A stretch of DNA of 64,000 nucleotides from Knufia peltigerae (taxonomy: Eukaryota > Ascomycota > Eurotiomycetes > Chaetothyriales > Trichomeriaceae): positions 310,001 to 374,000 of the forward strand of contig JAPDRN010000005.1 of NCBI GenBank assembly GCA_030247855.1, in the 5' to 3' direction. Numbering within the stretch: position 1 is the stretch's first letter; every line of letters starts with the position of its first letter. Below the pieces are notes generated by a model. That model made no database searches, had not been told where the DNA came from, and saw only the letters and a list, made by a program, of their open reading frames with translations. Positions 21,335-31,978 of the stretch are shown in pieces. The position numbers and the translations under genes were made by a program.

Positions 21335-21414
21335 AAAAAGGGGGGGGCCAAATTGCCAAGGCTCCCACCTCAGCCTCAGCCTCAGCCTCGTCCGAAGCCC
21401 CCCCCCTTTTTTTT
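21335..21414. repeat. A5G8 / C9T8 inverted repeat around CAGCCT array
   Basis: The left arm is five A then eight G (21335-21347). The right arm is nine C then eight T (21398-21414). The arms can pair over 13 bp around a loop of about 50 bases that contains roughly three to four CAGCCT units. No coding context. Confidence 0.7.
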
Positions 21415-22445
21415 GCTCGGCATGTCTCTCTTGTCGTGGTTCTTTTTAATCATGACGGAGGCCAGGAAGTGAACCTATTCACTCCAGTCAACGAAAAAGG
21501 AGCCTTACAGTGTTGCTAGCAGAGGTCGTGTCACGAGACGCCAGCATTCTTTATTGTGCCTCACTACTGTCTCTTAGCACTGAAGTTTTTTGGCTTTATC
21601 GTTCCCATAGACTTTGAGGCTATCTCGTAGCAATAACGACTTTAGAATAAGGACCAAGAGATGACGTAATTCCTCCAAATGCACCGAGTCGCTACCAAAT
21701 CGCAGAGAATAGCAAAGTCTAGACTCAAGTGCTAACGGCCCAGGTGGGGCAAAATTGCAGTCCTTGTGTGAAAGTGTTGTGAAGGTTTTGTGAAGACGTA
21801 GAATGTTGCCTAGTGTTTGCTGTGCACAAAGAACAAAGAGGTATAGTTATAGCGGCCCAGGCTGCACATACACTAATCCATGATATCCTTCCAGAACCTC
21901 GAGAGTTGTTGAAGAGGTTGTTGGAAAAGCAATTTCTGTGGAGGCATGAAGGCGACCAAGGAGTCGACTTTGTCTGCCTGTTCCATCATTAGCCGAGAAC
22001 CTCACGAACAACCCGGAAATTCTTCTTCTCACGGGCGATATTCGTGAGTTTCCAGAATTTATTCAAGTCGATCCATCAACATGTACTCTATGCCAGGATA
22101 GTGAGATTTAGAATTACCCAGCGTGTGCTTTGCTGTTTGGAGAGGCAATCACAACATCTTCCACACATGTGTTGCTCCTCTTCGCATCCACACCGGGACG
22201 TCTGAGTTGAATGCCTGTTAATGACGCAATCAGCAGGCGGGAAAAATGGGAAGAAAAGAATCAGACATGCCTGGGTAAAAATACATGTATGCCTGCCTCG
22301 TCCTCCGCCTCCGACATGTCTTCCTACTCTCAACACACAAGACACACCCAGTCCGATAGCTTCTTGCAACTTCCTCATCCTTCTCAAAGATCATCTTGCA
22401 ATCATCACCCGCAGCCACAGAACTACATCGACCTGGACAAACAAG

Positions 22446-23444
22446 ATGGGTGCCGCCATTAGCGCCGTTGCCTTGGCGGGCTCTATATTGGCGGGCTCGC
22501 TGGTCACCGCAATCGCTGGCTTGCGTATCACCCACGAGACCAGCGTCAAGTATGAAGACGTCGATTCGCCGTTGAGAGAGGCGAAAGTAGAGGCACGCAA
22601 CCTGGAGGCCACTTGTGCCACGTTCACGCTTGTCAATGGGTTTCAGACTTGGGGTGAGGACACGGCAATCGCTCTGGCGTGGAACGGCGGAAGTTCCAAC
22701 GCAAACAAAGACGTCGAGGAGGTGCTCGTGCCATTCAGCAGTGAGGACACGGCCATCTCCCGTCATTGGAACGAAACCGCGCCGCTGTGGATGTCCATCA
22801 AAAACCACGGCGAGTCCCCAGTGTGCATTGCTGGCGTCAGCATCAAGATCGGCGACCACTTCGAGTGGGTGTTGTCAGGAGAACTGGGCAGGATCTGTGG
22901 CGCCGCCTACTACGAGTCATCCAGATACGTGCTCCCCGAGGACCGGTATACCCAAGCGCCGCCTTGCGTCTGGGTGGAAAGAGACCACCCCATCCGGTTG
23001 AACTTGGCGGTAGAAAGTGAACAGATCGGCTACGAGGTCAAGGACCCCACGGACCTGTGCAGGTCACCGTTCATGACCTGGGCTCCTGGAAATAGTGCTG
23101 GCGCCGAGAGGCGTCAGATGTCCGGCGGTTCGCCATTCGACGGCACATTGATCAAGAGTGCCAGGCTGATTTCGAGCGCAGTACGTCTGTGTGGCGCGGC
23201 TACCTCCCAGGGACCGAGTTTCCTGAGCTTGTCTGAACGCATTTACTGCGACATGGAGACAAGAAACCTGTACCCGGTCTGCGAAGAAGGAATGGAGGGA
23301 GTCTGCTTCGATTTGGAAGACGATGAGCTCGTCGAGGTGAAGAAGCCCGGGGCAATTGGACATCGAGGCATCGATCACGGAGCATCACGACTCGAAAAGG
23401 CACGAGTGATGCAGACCTTCAAGAAGGTGATTGAGTGGCACTGA
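22446..23444 (+). CDS. Conserved-looking fungal protein of unknown function, MGxxxS N-terminus
   Basis: Not recognised. The 332-aa product starts MGAAISAVALAGSILAGSLVTAIAGL, which is a strong hydrophobic segment. It also fits the N-myristoylation pattern M-G-x-x-x-S, so membrane anchoring is likely by one route or the other. The body has eleven cysteines, some in regular pairs (CIAGV, RICGAAYYES, PPCVW, LCRSPFMTW, RLCGAA, IYCDM, VCEEGMEGVCFD), and ends in a charged tail (RLEKARVMQTFKKVIEWH). SPFMTWAP and GGSPFDGTLIKSARLI look like conserved cores. The frame is open upstream to an ATG at 22221, but that extension is low-complexity. The ATG at 22446 has a good context (caagATGg) and exposes the hydrophobic start. 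The soluble part could be a lumenal or extracellular domain. Confidence 0.7.
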   Translation: MGAAISAVALAGSILAGSLVTAIAGLRITHETSVKYEDVDSPLREAKVEARNLEATCATFTLVNGFQTWGEDTAIALAWNGGSSNANKDVEEVLVPFSSEDTAISRHWNETAPLWMSIKNHGESPVCIAGVSIKIGDHFEWVLSGELGRICGAAYYESSRYVLPEDRYTQAPPCVWVERDHPIRLNLAVESEQIGYEVKDPTDLCRSPFMTWAPGNSAGAERRQMSGGSPFDGTLIKSARLISSAVRLCGAATSQGPSFLSLSERIYCDMETRNLYPVCEEGMEGVCFDLEDDELVEVKKPGAIGHRGIDHGASRLEKARVMQTFKKVIEWH

Positions 23445-23942
23445 CCTGTGGAGCGTCATTCGCTTTTTCTGCAGCAAGGCTGCTAATCAGGGCGTTTTGG
23501 GGAGTTTGACGGTGTTTGTTTCTTTGTGTAGGGTGTGATGGAGCTTGAGCATGGGAGGAGTAAAGAGGATGCATTTATTTAGGGTTGTTTTTGCTACACC
23601 GGATGGGGTTAGAGCTGATGAGATTCTGTCAGTAACGTATCCGAGGTTGGCATGGAGTACATATTGTAGGTAAAATACCAATCATTCACGCTGTACATGA
23701 AATACGAGTGAAGGATTCACTCGTACGGATGCAATGGGTTTGTTTTAGGATCAAAGTACCCGACTTAATGGTCGTCGGGCGTTATTATTATCAGCATTAG
23801 AATTTTTCAATACTAAGAATTTCTATTGCTCATTTCTTCTTTCCACCAAGGTCATTCTACCAGCTGCCTCGTAACGTATTATCACGAGAAACTTTCGGTG
23901 GCCAGAGCAAGGTTTGAAGCGCCAGAGAAATCTTCTCTCACA
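23445..23942. other. Spacer between the MGxxxS gene and NOPCHAP1-like gene
   Basis: About 500 bp, AT-rich from 23560 onward. It is presumed 3' UTR followed by promoter and leader. Nothing distinctive is seen. Confidence 0.4.
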
Positions 23943-24686
23943 ATGTCCACAACTCAGTCGGCCAATAATGCCGACGAAGTTGCTGTCGAGAAGAGGCAAG
24001 ACCGAGATGTGCCACTATCATCATCGCCCCAGTCCTCGGCTACCACGTTAAATGCATCACAACAAAATCAGACTTCACTTCCTGGCACGGATGTGGTGGA
24101 CACTGGCGAAACGGCAGAAGATCCAGACCAGACTTCATCTTCCGGCTCTTCGGAAGAGGAACAGACGACATCAGAGGAGGGAGAGAGTGAAGAAGAAGAA
24201 GGTGATAAGGATGAGGATGAGGATGAATCTGAAGATCAGGAAAACATTACTGATCCGGCTGACGATTGGCGTGTGCTCGAGGTACCTAGTCGTACAAGCA
24301 ATGACCTTCGATCACGATTACAAACCTTTCTCCCACAAATAGAGAGTGCAAACTTGGCCCTCCAGGAAAATCCCGACAATGTACTGGACAGGAGGCTAGA
24401 TGATGTCAGCGACAGTGAAGAGCATTACATCGAAATGAATTTGGGCCTGGGTGTCCTCAGTGAGAGGAGGGAAAGATCCATCACCGTAACTGGTGGTGGT
24501 GTTGACGACGACGACGACGACAATTCGACCTCGGACAGCGATGGTGATGATGGTGAGGACGACGACAAGGGGCATTCAGACGCCCGCAAGGATGGTAAAA
24601 CCGTACATGACGGCGGCGTCCTGGCAGATTTGAAGGGAGAGAAAACCAAGCGAGGGACAAAAAGAAAAGTCGAAGACTTAGGTTGA
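23943..24686 (+). CDS. NOPCHAP1-like (DUF4598) box C/D snoRNP assembly factor
   Basis: A 247-aa acidic, mostly disordered nuclear protein. The only conserved segment (about residues 112-175) reads DDWRVLEVPSRTSNDLRSRLQTFLPQIESANLAL, then IEMNLGLGVL. This matches the short helical core of the DUF4598/NOPCHAP1 family (human C12orf45), which bridges NOP58 and the R2TP AAA+ ATPases during box C/D snoRNP assembly. It is flanked by Glu/Asp runs (about 80-110 and 190-215) and a basic C-terminal KRGTKRKVEDL that may be a nuclear localisation signal. The ATG at 23943 is the first in frame; the upstream open frame starts with TTG. Family assignment rests on this short core, so confidence is moderate. 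Confidence 0.75.
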   Translation: MSTTQSANNADEVAVEKRQDRDVPLSSSPQSSATTLNASQQNQTSLPGTDVVDTGETAEDPDQTSSSGSSEEEQTTSEEGESEEEEGDKDEDEDESEDQENITDPADDWRVLEVPSRTSNDLRSRLQTFLPQIESANLALQENPDNVLDRRLDDVSDSEEHYIEMNLGLGVLSERRERSITVTGGGVDDDDDDNSTSDSDGDDGEDDDKGHSDARKDGKTVHDGGVLADLKGEKTKRGTKRKVEDLG

Positions 24687-24964
24687 AGGGCTCCGGGCGC
24701 GCATCTCCTGTGTTCAAACGTCATTTGCAAGTCTTGGGCTGTAAAATTACAGCTTTGAATCCTTCTGACTGATCTTGGATGGAAGACAAAGTCAGAACCA
24801 TATGTTGAGCAATAATAAAATATACAGGGAGCACATATAAACATGGAGGTCGGAAATCGTCGCCAGGCAAAGCAAAAAGTCATTTGCTAAAATATAACTA
24901 TAATAGCACAAATGTAACTCCTATCATGGTCTCGTGTCTGTTTAAAAGGGCCAAAATGCATACA

Positions 24965-26776
24965 CTAGTAACAAGTGTCACGGCCTGATAGTATGTCCCA
25001 TCCCAAATGCTCCCATAGCTGACCAATGAACCATTCAGAAGTGTTTGCGTCTGGCGTCATCTCATTCATCAGACTGTCCATATCTGGTTCGATCAAATGA
25101 TGGTGCCTACACAACCCACCACTGAAGGTGGCGTCGTCGTCTCCAAATACTCCCCGAAGTAAAGTCTTCTGAAGCCTCTCTTCCACCGCATGCCGCAGGC
25201 CTTTATCATCCGGCATTTTTCGCGTGGTGAAGAGCAACAAGGATCTTTCAGACATGACTTTCATGTTGCTCTGGAGGAAATCGGTGGCCTCGCGCAGGAC
25301 AGATATCACATATGGTCCTTCAATCTTTACAGACTCGATCGCCACCTCAAGATTCGAGTGAGGTGTGCCCAGTAAGCCCTTCGGTGGGAGAATCCCAACA
25401 TCCGATCTTGGTTCGTGATCAGGCGTTGAGAAAACCAGAAGGGACAGTAAAGATCCCATGTGATCAAGTAAAGCGCACAAGAACCCCTCGAAAGCGTCAC
25501 AGTGTGCATTCTGAGATAGATCCAAGTGGAGGACCATCCTTGTGAGAATCGTGCTCATTGATCTAAACTGCTTGGAGCAATCCATCGAGACTGAAAAGTT
25601 TTGGTACCTACCAAGTCTGTCCTGGGAAGATGGCCCAGGTGTATCTGTCGTTTCTTTTCGATGAGCCACTGCATCCTGCACAGACTTATGGAGTCCGGAG
25701 AGGATGGCTGTGAACAATCTCACGACATCCGGGACTGCAGAGATTATGGATTGACTCTCCTCACAAGTCTCCCTTTGAAGCAATGATAGCCCTTGTAGGA
25801 TCAAAGGGTAGGCGTCTTCGAGCACATTTCCAAGCTGATCACCTAGCCGGGCGTCGGGAGAGATCCTTTGGGCGGTGTGTTCGGGTTTTGTTGGAACTAT
25901 ACCGTAGTAAATGGTGGTTGTAACAAGTCGAATTGAAGCCGAGAGTTTTGCGTAGTCAGGTGTTTGAAGACGAAGGTTATGCTTGAGCGAGAAAATGCCT
26001 CGGAGAAGTTGTTGACGATCTATAACCAATTAGCAACCAGGCAGATGCGATCAAACGAGCGGCAGACAATCAACATGCGCACCAGCAAAATTCGTAGGGT
26101 GAGAAGTATTGTCTTTGTCGTTAGCAGCCTCGCCAGTGTCATCATTTACACCCCTGTAGGGTTGTTCCTGTCCCGCGAAAAATGCTGAAGGCTCTCCCAC
26201 ATCGAGTGACGCACGCCTCGAACCCCCCTGGAGCATTTCTAGTTCTTTCTCCAGCTTAGCAACTTCGTCGACAAGTGCTAGTCGTTCACGTTCGGATGCT
26301 TGATGGGCAGATTGCCAATAGAAAAGTGAACCGAGATTCGGGGACTTTGAAGAATCGTCAGCTTCTTGCCGAACTATGGCACTGCGAAAGTGCTGCAGGT
26401 GTTCTTGACTGGTTAGTGGACATATCTCAACGGAAGAGTAGCCACACCTTCGATAGGTATTTGATTTGGCTTTGACCGAATAATCAGCAAGGCACAGGCA
26501 ACTTGGCTGGATAGAGGCAAGGTCGTTGTATTCGGTTGCTGCCTGACTTGCGTCTCTGCATGCATATTTCGTACGATTGATTGTGCACATCAGTGGAGTA
26601 GATAGAAAATGAAATGAAGGATTGGGCATTGAGACAGTGAAAACGTATATTGCCTGCAAGTTCAAACCAGACATCAAAAGGAATTGTCAAACCTGGCTTG
26701 TAAAGAGCGGATGATAACCTCGACCGTACTCGGATTGACCCTCACATCGAGTCCATAAAGTATCATTCAGCACCAT
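24965..26776 (-). CDS. Fungal protein of unknown function with coiled coil
   Basis: Not recognised functionally. I propose exons 26776-26693, 26392-26083 and 26019-24965 (482 aa). The first exon begins MVLNDTLWTRC and ends GYHPLFTSQ. The second starts HFRSAIVRQEADDSS, reads SPNLGSLFYWQSAHQASERERLALV and continues into a coiled coil (EVAKLEKELEML). The third is a helical region of about 350 aa (LLRGIFSLKHNLRL through GQLWEHLGWDIL). The 63-bp intron at 26020-26082 is well supported by frame. The first intron (300 bp, donor GTTTGA) is long for this genome and may hide a small exon, because the same frame stays open through 26677-26393. The gene is divergent from the Cwf23-like gene across 241 bp and the two probably share a promoter. 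Confidence 0.6.
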
Positions 26777-27017
26777 TAGCAAACGGGAATACAGAAAAGA
26801 GGTTCAGAGGCAGGGAATGAATTGAACGTCGTGTTGGATCGAAGTTCACAGGGGAAACATACGAATGCAACCCATTTTAATGATCTTGCGGTTGACGAGT
26901 CATATGATCCTCCGTAAAAATTTCGCCGCATCGGCCTTGCAGATGTTGCGACAGGATTAACGCAACTTCAAACCATCTAGCATAGATATCTGCCTGCCTG
27001 GTTCGGCCGAACTGGTC

Positions 27018-27797
27018 ATGATGGCACCAGGAAATGATGCGGACCTCTCTGTTGACTATTATGAACTGCTGTCGATCCCGGCGACAGCCTCAGAGTCTGA
27101 GATACGTCGTGCATACCGGAAGACTTCCCTCCTCTATCATCCTGACAAAGTCAAGCCGACGCCGGAAAATCTGGACAGATTCCAACTTCTCCAGACCGCG
27201 ATCAACGTCTTGACTGATGCCGCTGAAAAACTAAAGTATGACCAGACACGAGAGGCGAGGCAACGGCGTCTCGCCGAGACCGCCGCCTTGGAAAGCCGGA
27301 GGAGGAAGATGAAAGAGGACCTGGAAAAGAGAGAGGGCGGTGCACCGGCTGCGGTCAATGGCGCAAAGAGAAGTTGGAGCGACAGGGAACTGGAGATCAA
27401 GAGGATAGCGGAAGAGAATCGAAGGCGGAGAGAAGCCGCAGTGGCGCAGAAAGTCCAGGAGGCGCAGGCCAGGACAGACGCCCAGGCGCGGGAAAACACC
27501 ACGCCGTCGGACTCGATAGATCGCTCGGTCAAGGTCCGCTGGGTGAAGGAAGGTGAGGGACTGGACATCGACCAGGACGCCCTGGAGGAAAATTTCTCTG
27601 CCGGCGACGTCGAAAATGTCCTCGTGCTCAAGGACAAAAAGCGGCGCATCGAAGGGAGAGACAAGAAAGTCTTGCTCGGAACCGCCGTGATCGTCTTCAA
27701 GTCGGTCGGTCTCGCGAAAAAGGTGGTCTCCCAGGGCCCGTGGGAGGGTATCGAGAGTGTGGAATGGGCCGCGTCGAAAGAACCAGACGGTACTTGA
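27018..27797 (+). CDS. DnaJ-RRM spliceosomal co-chaperone (Cwf23/DNAJC17-like)
   Basis: A 259-aa nuclear J-protein. The J domain covers about residues 10-78, with YYELLSIPATASESEIRRAYR and the HPD tripeptide in LLYHPDKVKP, which stimulates Hsp70 ATPase activity. A highly charged helical linker follows (about 80-165, Arg/Glu-rich). A C-terminal RRM-like fold runs from about 168 to 250 (SVKVRWVKEGEG through GTAVIVFKSVGLAKKVV). This J-linker-RRM order is that of S. pombe Cwf23 and human DNAJC17, which associate with the Prp19/Cdc5 spliceosome complex. Two adjacent ATGs exist (27018 and 27021), and either may start translation. Single exon. Confidence 0.88.
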   Translation: MMAPGNDADLSVDYYELLSIPATASESEIRRAYRKTSLLYHPDKVKPTPENLDRFQLLQTAINVLTDAAEKLKYDQTREARQRRLAETAALESRRRKMKEDLEKREGGAPAAVNGAKRSWSDRELEIKRIAEENRRRREAAVAQKVQEAQARTDAQARENTTPSDSIDRSVKVRWVKEGEGLDIDQDALEENFSAGDVENVLVLKDKKRRIEGRDKKVLLGTAVIVFKSVGLAKKVVSQGPWEGIESVEWAASKEPDGT

Positions 27798-28404
27798 AAG
27801 CCCTTTAAACACGAACGCTTCTATCAATCCCCCGTGCAATACATCACGAATGAAGAGCATACGTCGACTACGACTACGACTGTGACCATGCATGGATATT
27901 CCGGGAGATTTTTCGAGTAGCACAAAGGCTTGCGACACGGTCTCCTGAGACCCCGGCATCAAAAGGTTGACATTTGGCCTCCGTTCTGCAGCACCTGTCG
28001 GTGGCCACGCTGTTGAGCAGCATCCGGGTCGAATGCCAGAGCTCTCTTCTCAAGGTCCCATCAACAAATTCCGGGCTCTTGCGATTGATGAATGGACGTG
28101 CTGCTGAATGTTCTCCAGGTCCTGTCCTATAGACACATCTGAGTGTCGAAATAACATTATCATCACGATGTTGGTGGGAATTCGGCGACGTCGCTGCCAA
28201 AACACAAAAGTGTAGGTTGAACTACATGCGAGTGCAAAGCGGTGTCTTGTCGTCCCAATAGGATCAGACACTACAATGACCGCCACGCGCTCGTCTCTTG
28301 GCTCCCCTGATCCCCAAGTCGGATTCTGGTTTGATGGGGACTTTCTCGTATAGCAAGTTTGAAATGGAGTCAAGATTCCGGGACATTCGTTTGTTATACA
28401 AGAT
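27798..28404. other. Convergent 3' spacer
   Basis: About 600 bp between the Cwf23-like gene and IBA57. No gene, repeat or RNA signature was identified. Confidence 0.4.
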
Positions 28405-29661
28405 CTAATCAACTTCCTCATCTTCATCCTGTTCTTCAACGGGTCTGGACTTTCTCTCCTTCCTTCGTAGGTTTTGCTCGACACCATCTCTGAGCCATTG
28501 TGGCACAAAGGGCTTGATCATGACTTCCTGTTTCCCCTCCTGACCCTCCACCTCCCACTGCACTTTATACTGCTCCTTTGGGTCGTAATTCGACGTGTCC
28601 GCCGTCAACTGAATGTCTGTCATCATCTCGAGTCTGCACAATGCAAGACCTATATTTCCCACTCCGGAGAGCCACTTCCCGCTACTTCGCCCTCGACCGC
28701 GAGCATTCAACTTCGAAATATTCGATTGGGACGGTGGCATGGGTAGATGCGTATCAGGCTCGTAGACCGGCAGGGGCTGATCACTCGATAATGGCTGATC
28801 TCCTTCGTAAAGCTGACAAGGGAGGATGCGCTTCCTGACCACGCCGGTGTGATGGGTCCGAATGGTCAGCTCCTGACCCAGGTAGCACCCTTTCATGAAG
28901 TCAATGCCACCGAAGAAGTCGATGTTACTTTCTTGAGGCAGAGAGCCGGCGGCGGGCAGTTCGGTCTGTCCCTCTGCGATCCCGTTCAGTATGCGATGAA
29001 TCGTATAATCCTGCAGACTGGCAGCCTTGGCTCCTTTGTCCTCGAGCCGCCGTACCGCCTCCGGTTTTGTTGCAGTGGTGGTATCGTCAAGCCACCGTAG
29101 ACCCATACCTGGCCTGGGATCCTGGCCACCTCGTGTCGGCCGTGCCGACTCTGCGGAGGAGGAGGAGGAGGGCCAGTTGTAGTAGACCCCCATCTTGCCC
29201 GGGTCGACCTTGTCCAGCTGGAACTTGGCCCGCAGCTTGTGCTTGCGCAAATGTTTCATCAGGTCACCGGCACTGTCCGAGTCGACCTCGACGAACCACT
29301 CCTCGCCATTGGCGCCGTCGTCCGCTGTGGGGGGGTATATGAAGACATCGTTCAGGATGCGTCCGTGAGCGGAGAGAAACGCCGTGTAGATGGGCCGTGA
29401 GGAGCCACCGGTGCCCAGGATCCTCGCGGGGACGAGGTTGAAGAGAAAGTTCGCGGCGTCTGGCCCGGCGAGGCGGATGAGTGTACGATTTGTAAGTTGG
29501 AGGTATTTCAATTCGCCCGACGGCGGTGCCGCGGATGATGTCGAAGGGGACGTAGCAAAGTTTCGCGATTGCCGTCGCAGAAGAGTACGTCCCTTGCCTC
29601 GACAATGGGTACAAATGAAGGGCTGCAGAAGATGAGTGCGAGATCTCGGGCCCATCGTCAT
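28405..29661 (-). CDS. IBA57/Caf17 mitochondrial Fe-S assembly factor
   Basis: Mitochondrial matrix protein of the GcvT/YgfZ family that acts with the Isa1-Isa2 homologues in maturing [4Fe-4S] proteins such as aconitase. The 418-aa product starts at MTMGPRSR (29661; the Met two codons later is equally possible). Its Arg-rich presequence contains CTHCRGKGRTLLRRQSRNFATS. The folate-binding-like core starts LKYLQLTNRTLIRLAGPDAANFL. The diagnostic motif KGCYLGQELTIRTHHTG is present, with the key Cys near residue 259. An upstream in-frame extension to 29775 has no presequence character and was dropped. The C-terminal tail is charged (QDEDEEVD). Single exon. Confidence 0.92.
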   Translation of the reverse strand: MTMGPRSRTHLLQPFICTHCRGKGRTLLRRQSRNFATSPSTSSAAPPSGELKYLQLTNRTLIRLAGPDAANFLFNLVPARILGTGGSSRPIYTAFLSAHGRILNDVFIYPPTADDGANGEEWFVEVDSDSAGDLMKHLRKHKLRAKFQLDKVDPGKMGVYYNWPSSSSSAESARPTRGGQDPRPGMGLRWLDDTTTATKPEAVRRLEDKGAKAASLQDYTIHRILNGIAEGQTELPAAGSLPQESNIDFFGGIDFMKGCYLGQELTIRTHHTGVVRKRILPCQLYEGDQPLSSDQPLPVYEPDTHLPMPPSQSNISKLNARGRGRSSGKWLSGVGNIGLALCRLEMMTDIQLTADTSNYDPKEQYKVQWEVEGQEGKQEVMIKPFVPQWLRDGVEQNLRRKERKSRPVEEQDEDEEVD

Positions 29662-30355
29662 GGTCTGTGAGAATATGCGCGCAAAGACTACGAAGTATGG
29701 GGATTGTGAAGTGTCTCCTGTAGTCAGTAAAGAGGCAGCACCGCAGTTTCTCTCCAAACCACATTCTTCCGTCATACTCTCGAGGAGCGGAAATTTGATT
29801 GGTGGATCATCACTAACGATATGGAGTACTCGTACTCCGTATCACTCGCCTACTCGCACACTCCTATCTATCACAGAGTATTTCGTCTTCTTTCAATAGT
29901 TTCACTGTCTTAGAATCTGGCTCCAAAGACTTGCCTCGCATTGCAAAGTGCCACAAGAAACTGCTTGAAGATCTCGATACTCGCAAGGACCGATCAGATA
30001 TCATCGGGCACGGCTGGCCCGCCAGTATCACCCAAAACACCATAGGTGAGAAGAAAAAAAACATGGACTCGAGACTGATTCTTTTTGTTTCAAACAAGAT
30101 GTTTTCTTTGAGTCCCTGAAGTCAGCCAAGATGGCCAGCTGGCTGGTGAGAATAGCAGGAAAGGAGATGAGAAGATTTCGATTCGAAGAAGCGAGTCACA
30201 ACGGTCAGATTAACGTCAGATCCGGCGGGATAATGGTATTTGAACTCGTTTGCTTCATTTACTTAACGGCAAAATGGTCTAGCTGTGGAACATAGCAGAT
30301 CCTTTTCTCGTCTGATGACCAGCTGAGGTAGGAGATCATTCAAAATAGACACACA
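29662..30355. other. Spacer with TACTCCGTA copy
   Basis: About 690 bp holding the IBA57 promoter and the 3' flank of the sugar transporter. An exact TACTCCGTA is at 29833-29841, preceded by GGAGTACTCG. No gene is seen. Confidence 0.4.
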
Positions 30356-31978
30356 CTACGCCACCTCTTTCATCTGTGCAACCTCCTTCACCATCAACAC
30401 GGCCTCCTCGACCTTGTCCTTTTTGATCAAACTGGCTTGTTTGGGGTTCTTGGCTCGGAAAATCTCATTCATCTCTTCCAATGTGTGGCCTTTGGTCTCG
30501 ACCATGACGAACCAGTAGTAAACCGTTTCCAGGCCGCATGTGACGAGGAAAACAAAGTAAGTCTTCCACGTAATGTCCTTTAATGCAACTGGAATGGCAA
30601 ACATGTTGACGAGACCCGCTGCGTTTCCCGCCATGTTTTGGAGAGCCATACCTTTGGCGCGCTGCTCGTAAGCGAGGACTTCGACCGGGTACATTGCCTG
30701 CAGTGGTGTGTATGCGAAGCTAAAGACCATGCCGATCAAGAAGATGAAAGCGACGGATGCCCGTGCCGCGGTTGCATCCTCATTCTGATAGTAGACTCCT
30801 GTGCATGCTGCCATGATGGCCCAGATACCTGTGAGAGTCGCGCAGCAGGTGATGAGGATCTTGCGTCGGCCAAAACGGTCCATGAGATTTGCTCCGGTCA
30901 CAGCGGCGATCCCGGAGCTCAGGGTTGTCCCCAGGTTGATGTCGAGAATCGTTTCTGTGTCGGTAATGCCTGTCGTTGTGAGCATACCGGGCAGGAAATA
31001 TGACACGCCAGCTTGACCAGTCCACTGACTGAAGGCCGAAATGGCAACGGCACACAGCACGACCCTGTACAACGCGGCACGCGAGTTGAACAGGGAACGA
31101 TAATCCCACCATCGTTTGTCCGCTCCGTCGAGTTCCAGCTCTTCTTCAAACTCTCTCATCTGCAGTGACACCCACAATGAATCAGGATTGTCGTTACCGT
31201 GGTATTTGATGAGAGAGGCTTTGCATGCATCGGAATAGCCATGGGAATATTGCCACCGAGGTGATTCAGGGACAAAAGGGCAAAGCACCAGTAATATAGA
31301 TGGAAAGGCCATCTGAAGCCACGTTGGAATCAACCATGATTTGTCGCCAGTATAGTTCACACAACCCCGCAATACAGCCGCCGCAAGGATAGCTCCAAGG
31401 TAGTAGCAAGTGTTGTACATTCCCGTGATCCTACCTCGCATGGTGGGATGGGCGAACTCAACCACGTATGCGGGACAGATGGCATTGGCAATCGTGCCTC
31501 CAAACCCAATGAAGAAGCGCCCGGCCATGAATTGATTCAAGTGATGTGAGGTGCCCTGTAGAATGGTGCCCATGACAATGAATGCACACCCGATGAAGAT
31601 GCCCACTCGTCGACCAAACAGATCTCCACAAGGGCCAACAGCAGGCAGAGCCGATACCGAGCCAATCTGCAGCATGCTGGAGATGATGCCAGTCTTGATC
31701 CCGAGGATGGTGGCGCCGAACTGTTGTTGGAACGCAGGCATGGCCAGGAGGTTGCCCATGAGCGCACCGTCATAACCGTTCATGGTGGATCCGAGGAACA
31801 TCAATCCACACATGATATAAAGTTGAATCATCCTCTTGCTGGTCTTGACCGGAGGCTCTAGACGACCTGCTACCTCGAGGGCAGCCACACCTCTGAGAGA
31901 TCGCAGCATATTGACCTCCTGAGGGACATGTTCGACGTTGTTGACATGCCCAACTTTCTCCTCTGCCGTAGCCGACAT
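30356..31978 (-). CDS. MFS sugar transporter (hexose/disaccharide permease type)
   Basis: Plasma-membrane proton symporter of the MFS sugar-porter family, 540 aa, single exon. Twelve TM segments span about residues 48-500. Family signatures seen in order are NGYDGALMGNLL in TM1, GDLFGRRVGIFIG between TM2 and TM3, GRFFIGFGGTIANAICPAYVVEFAHPTMRGRI, PESPRW after TM6, LMDRFGRRKIL between TM8 and TM9, and VETKGHTLEEMNEIF after TM12. The overall pattern resembles fungal lactose/hexose permease-like proteins; the actual sugar cannot be read from sequence. It is divergent from GH130 across 618 bp and so is probably co-regulated with it. Import of a mannose-containing oligosaccharide is an inference from that pairing. 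The ATG at 31978 starts the cytoplasmic N-terminus. Confidence 0.93.
   Translation of the reverse strand: MSATAEEKVGHVNNVEHVPQEVNMLRSLRGVAALEVAGRLEPPVKTSKRMIQLYIMCGLMFLGSTMNGYDGALMGNLLAMPAFQQQFGATILGIKTGIISSMLQIGSVSALPAVGPCGDLFGRRVGIFIGCAFIVMGTILQGTSHHLNQFMAGRFFIGFGGTIANAICPAYVVEFAHPTMRGRITGMYNTCYYLGAILAAAVLRGCVNYTGDKSWLIPTWLQMAFPSILLVLCPFVPESPRWQYSHGYSDACKASLIKYHGNDNPDSLWVSLQMREFEEELELDGADKRWWDYRSLFNSRAALYRVVLCAVAISAFSQWTGQAGVSYFLPGMLTTTGITDTETILDINLGTTLSSGIAAVTGANLMDRFGRRKILITCCATLTGIWAIMAACTGVYYQNEDATAARASVAFIFLIGMVFSFAYTPLQAMYPVEVLAYEQRAKGMALQNMAGNAAGLVNMFAIPVALKDITWKTYFVFLVTCGLETVYYWFVMVETKGHTLEEMNEIFRAKNPKQASLIKKDKVEEAVLMVKEVAQMKEVA

Larger units (their letters stand above)
20793..22445. 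other. Spacer with microsatellites and a G8/C9 inverted repeat
   Basis: About 1.65 kb without a recognisable gene. Visible are a (GT)n tract at about 20799-20823, an A5G8 ... C9T8 inverted repeat at 21335-21414, and inside it a short CAGCCT tandem array at about 21371-21389. An ATG-led extension in frame with the downstream gene (22221-22445) was judged leader sequence. Confidence 0.45.

Noticed and set aside
22221..22445. N-terminal extension of the MGxxxS protein from ATG 22221
   Set aside because: Low-complexity and without coding character; ATG 22446 has better context and exposes the hydrophobic N-terminus.
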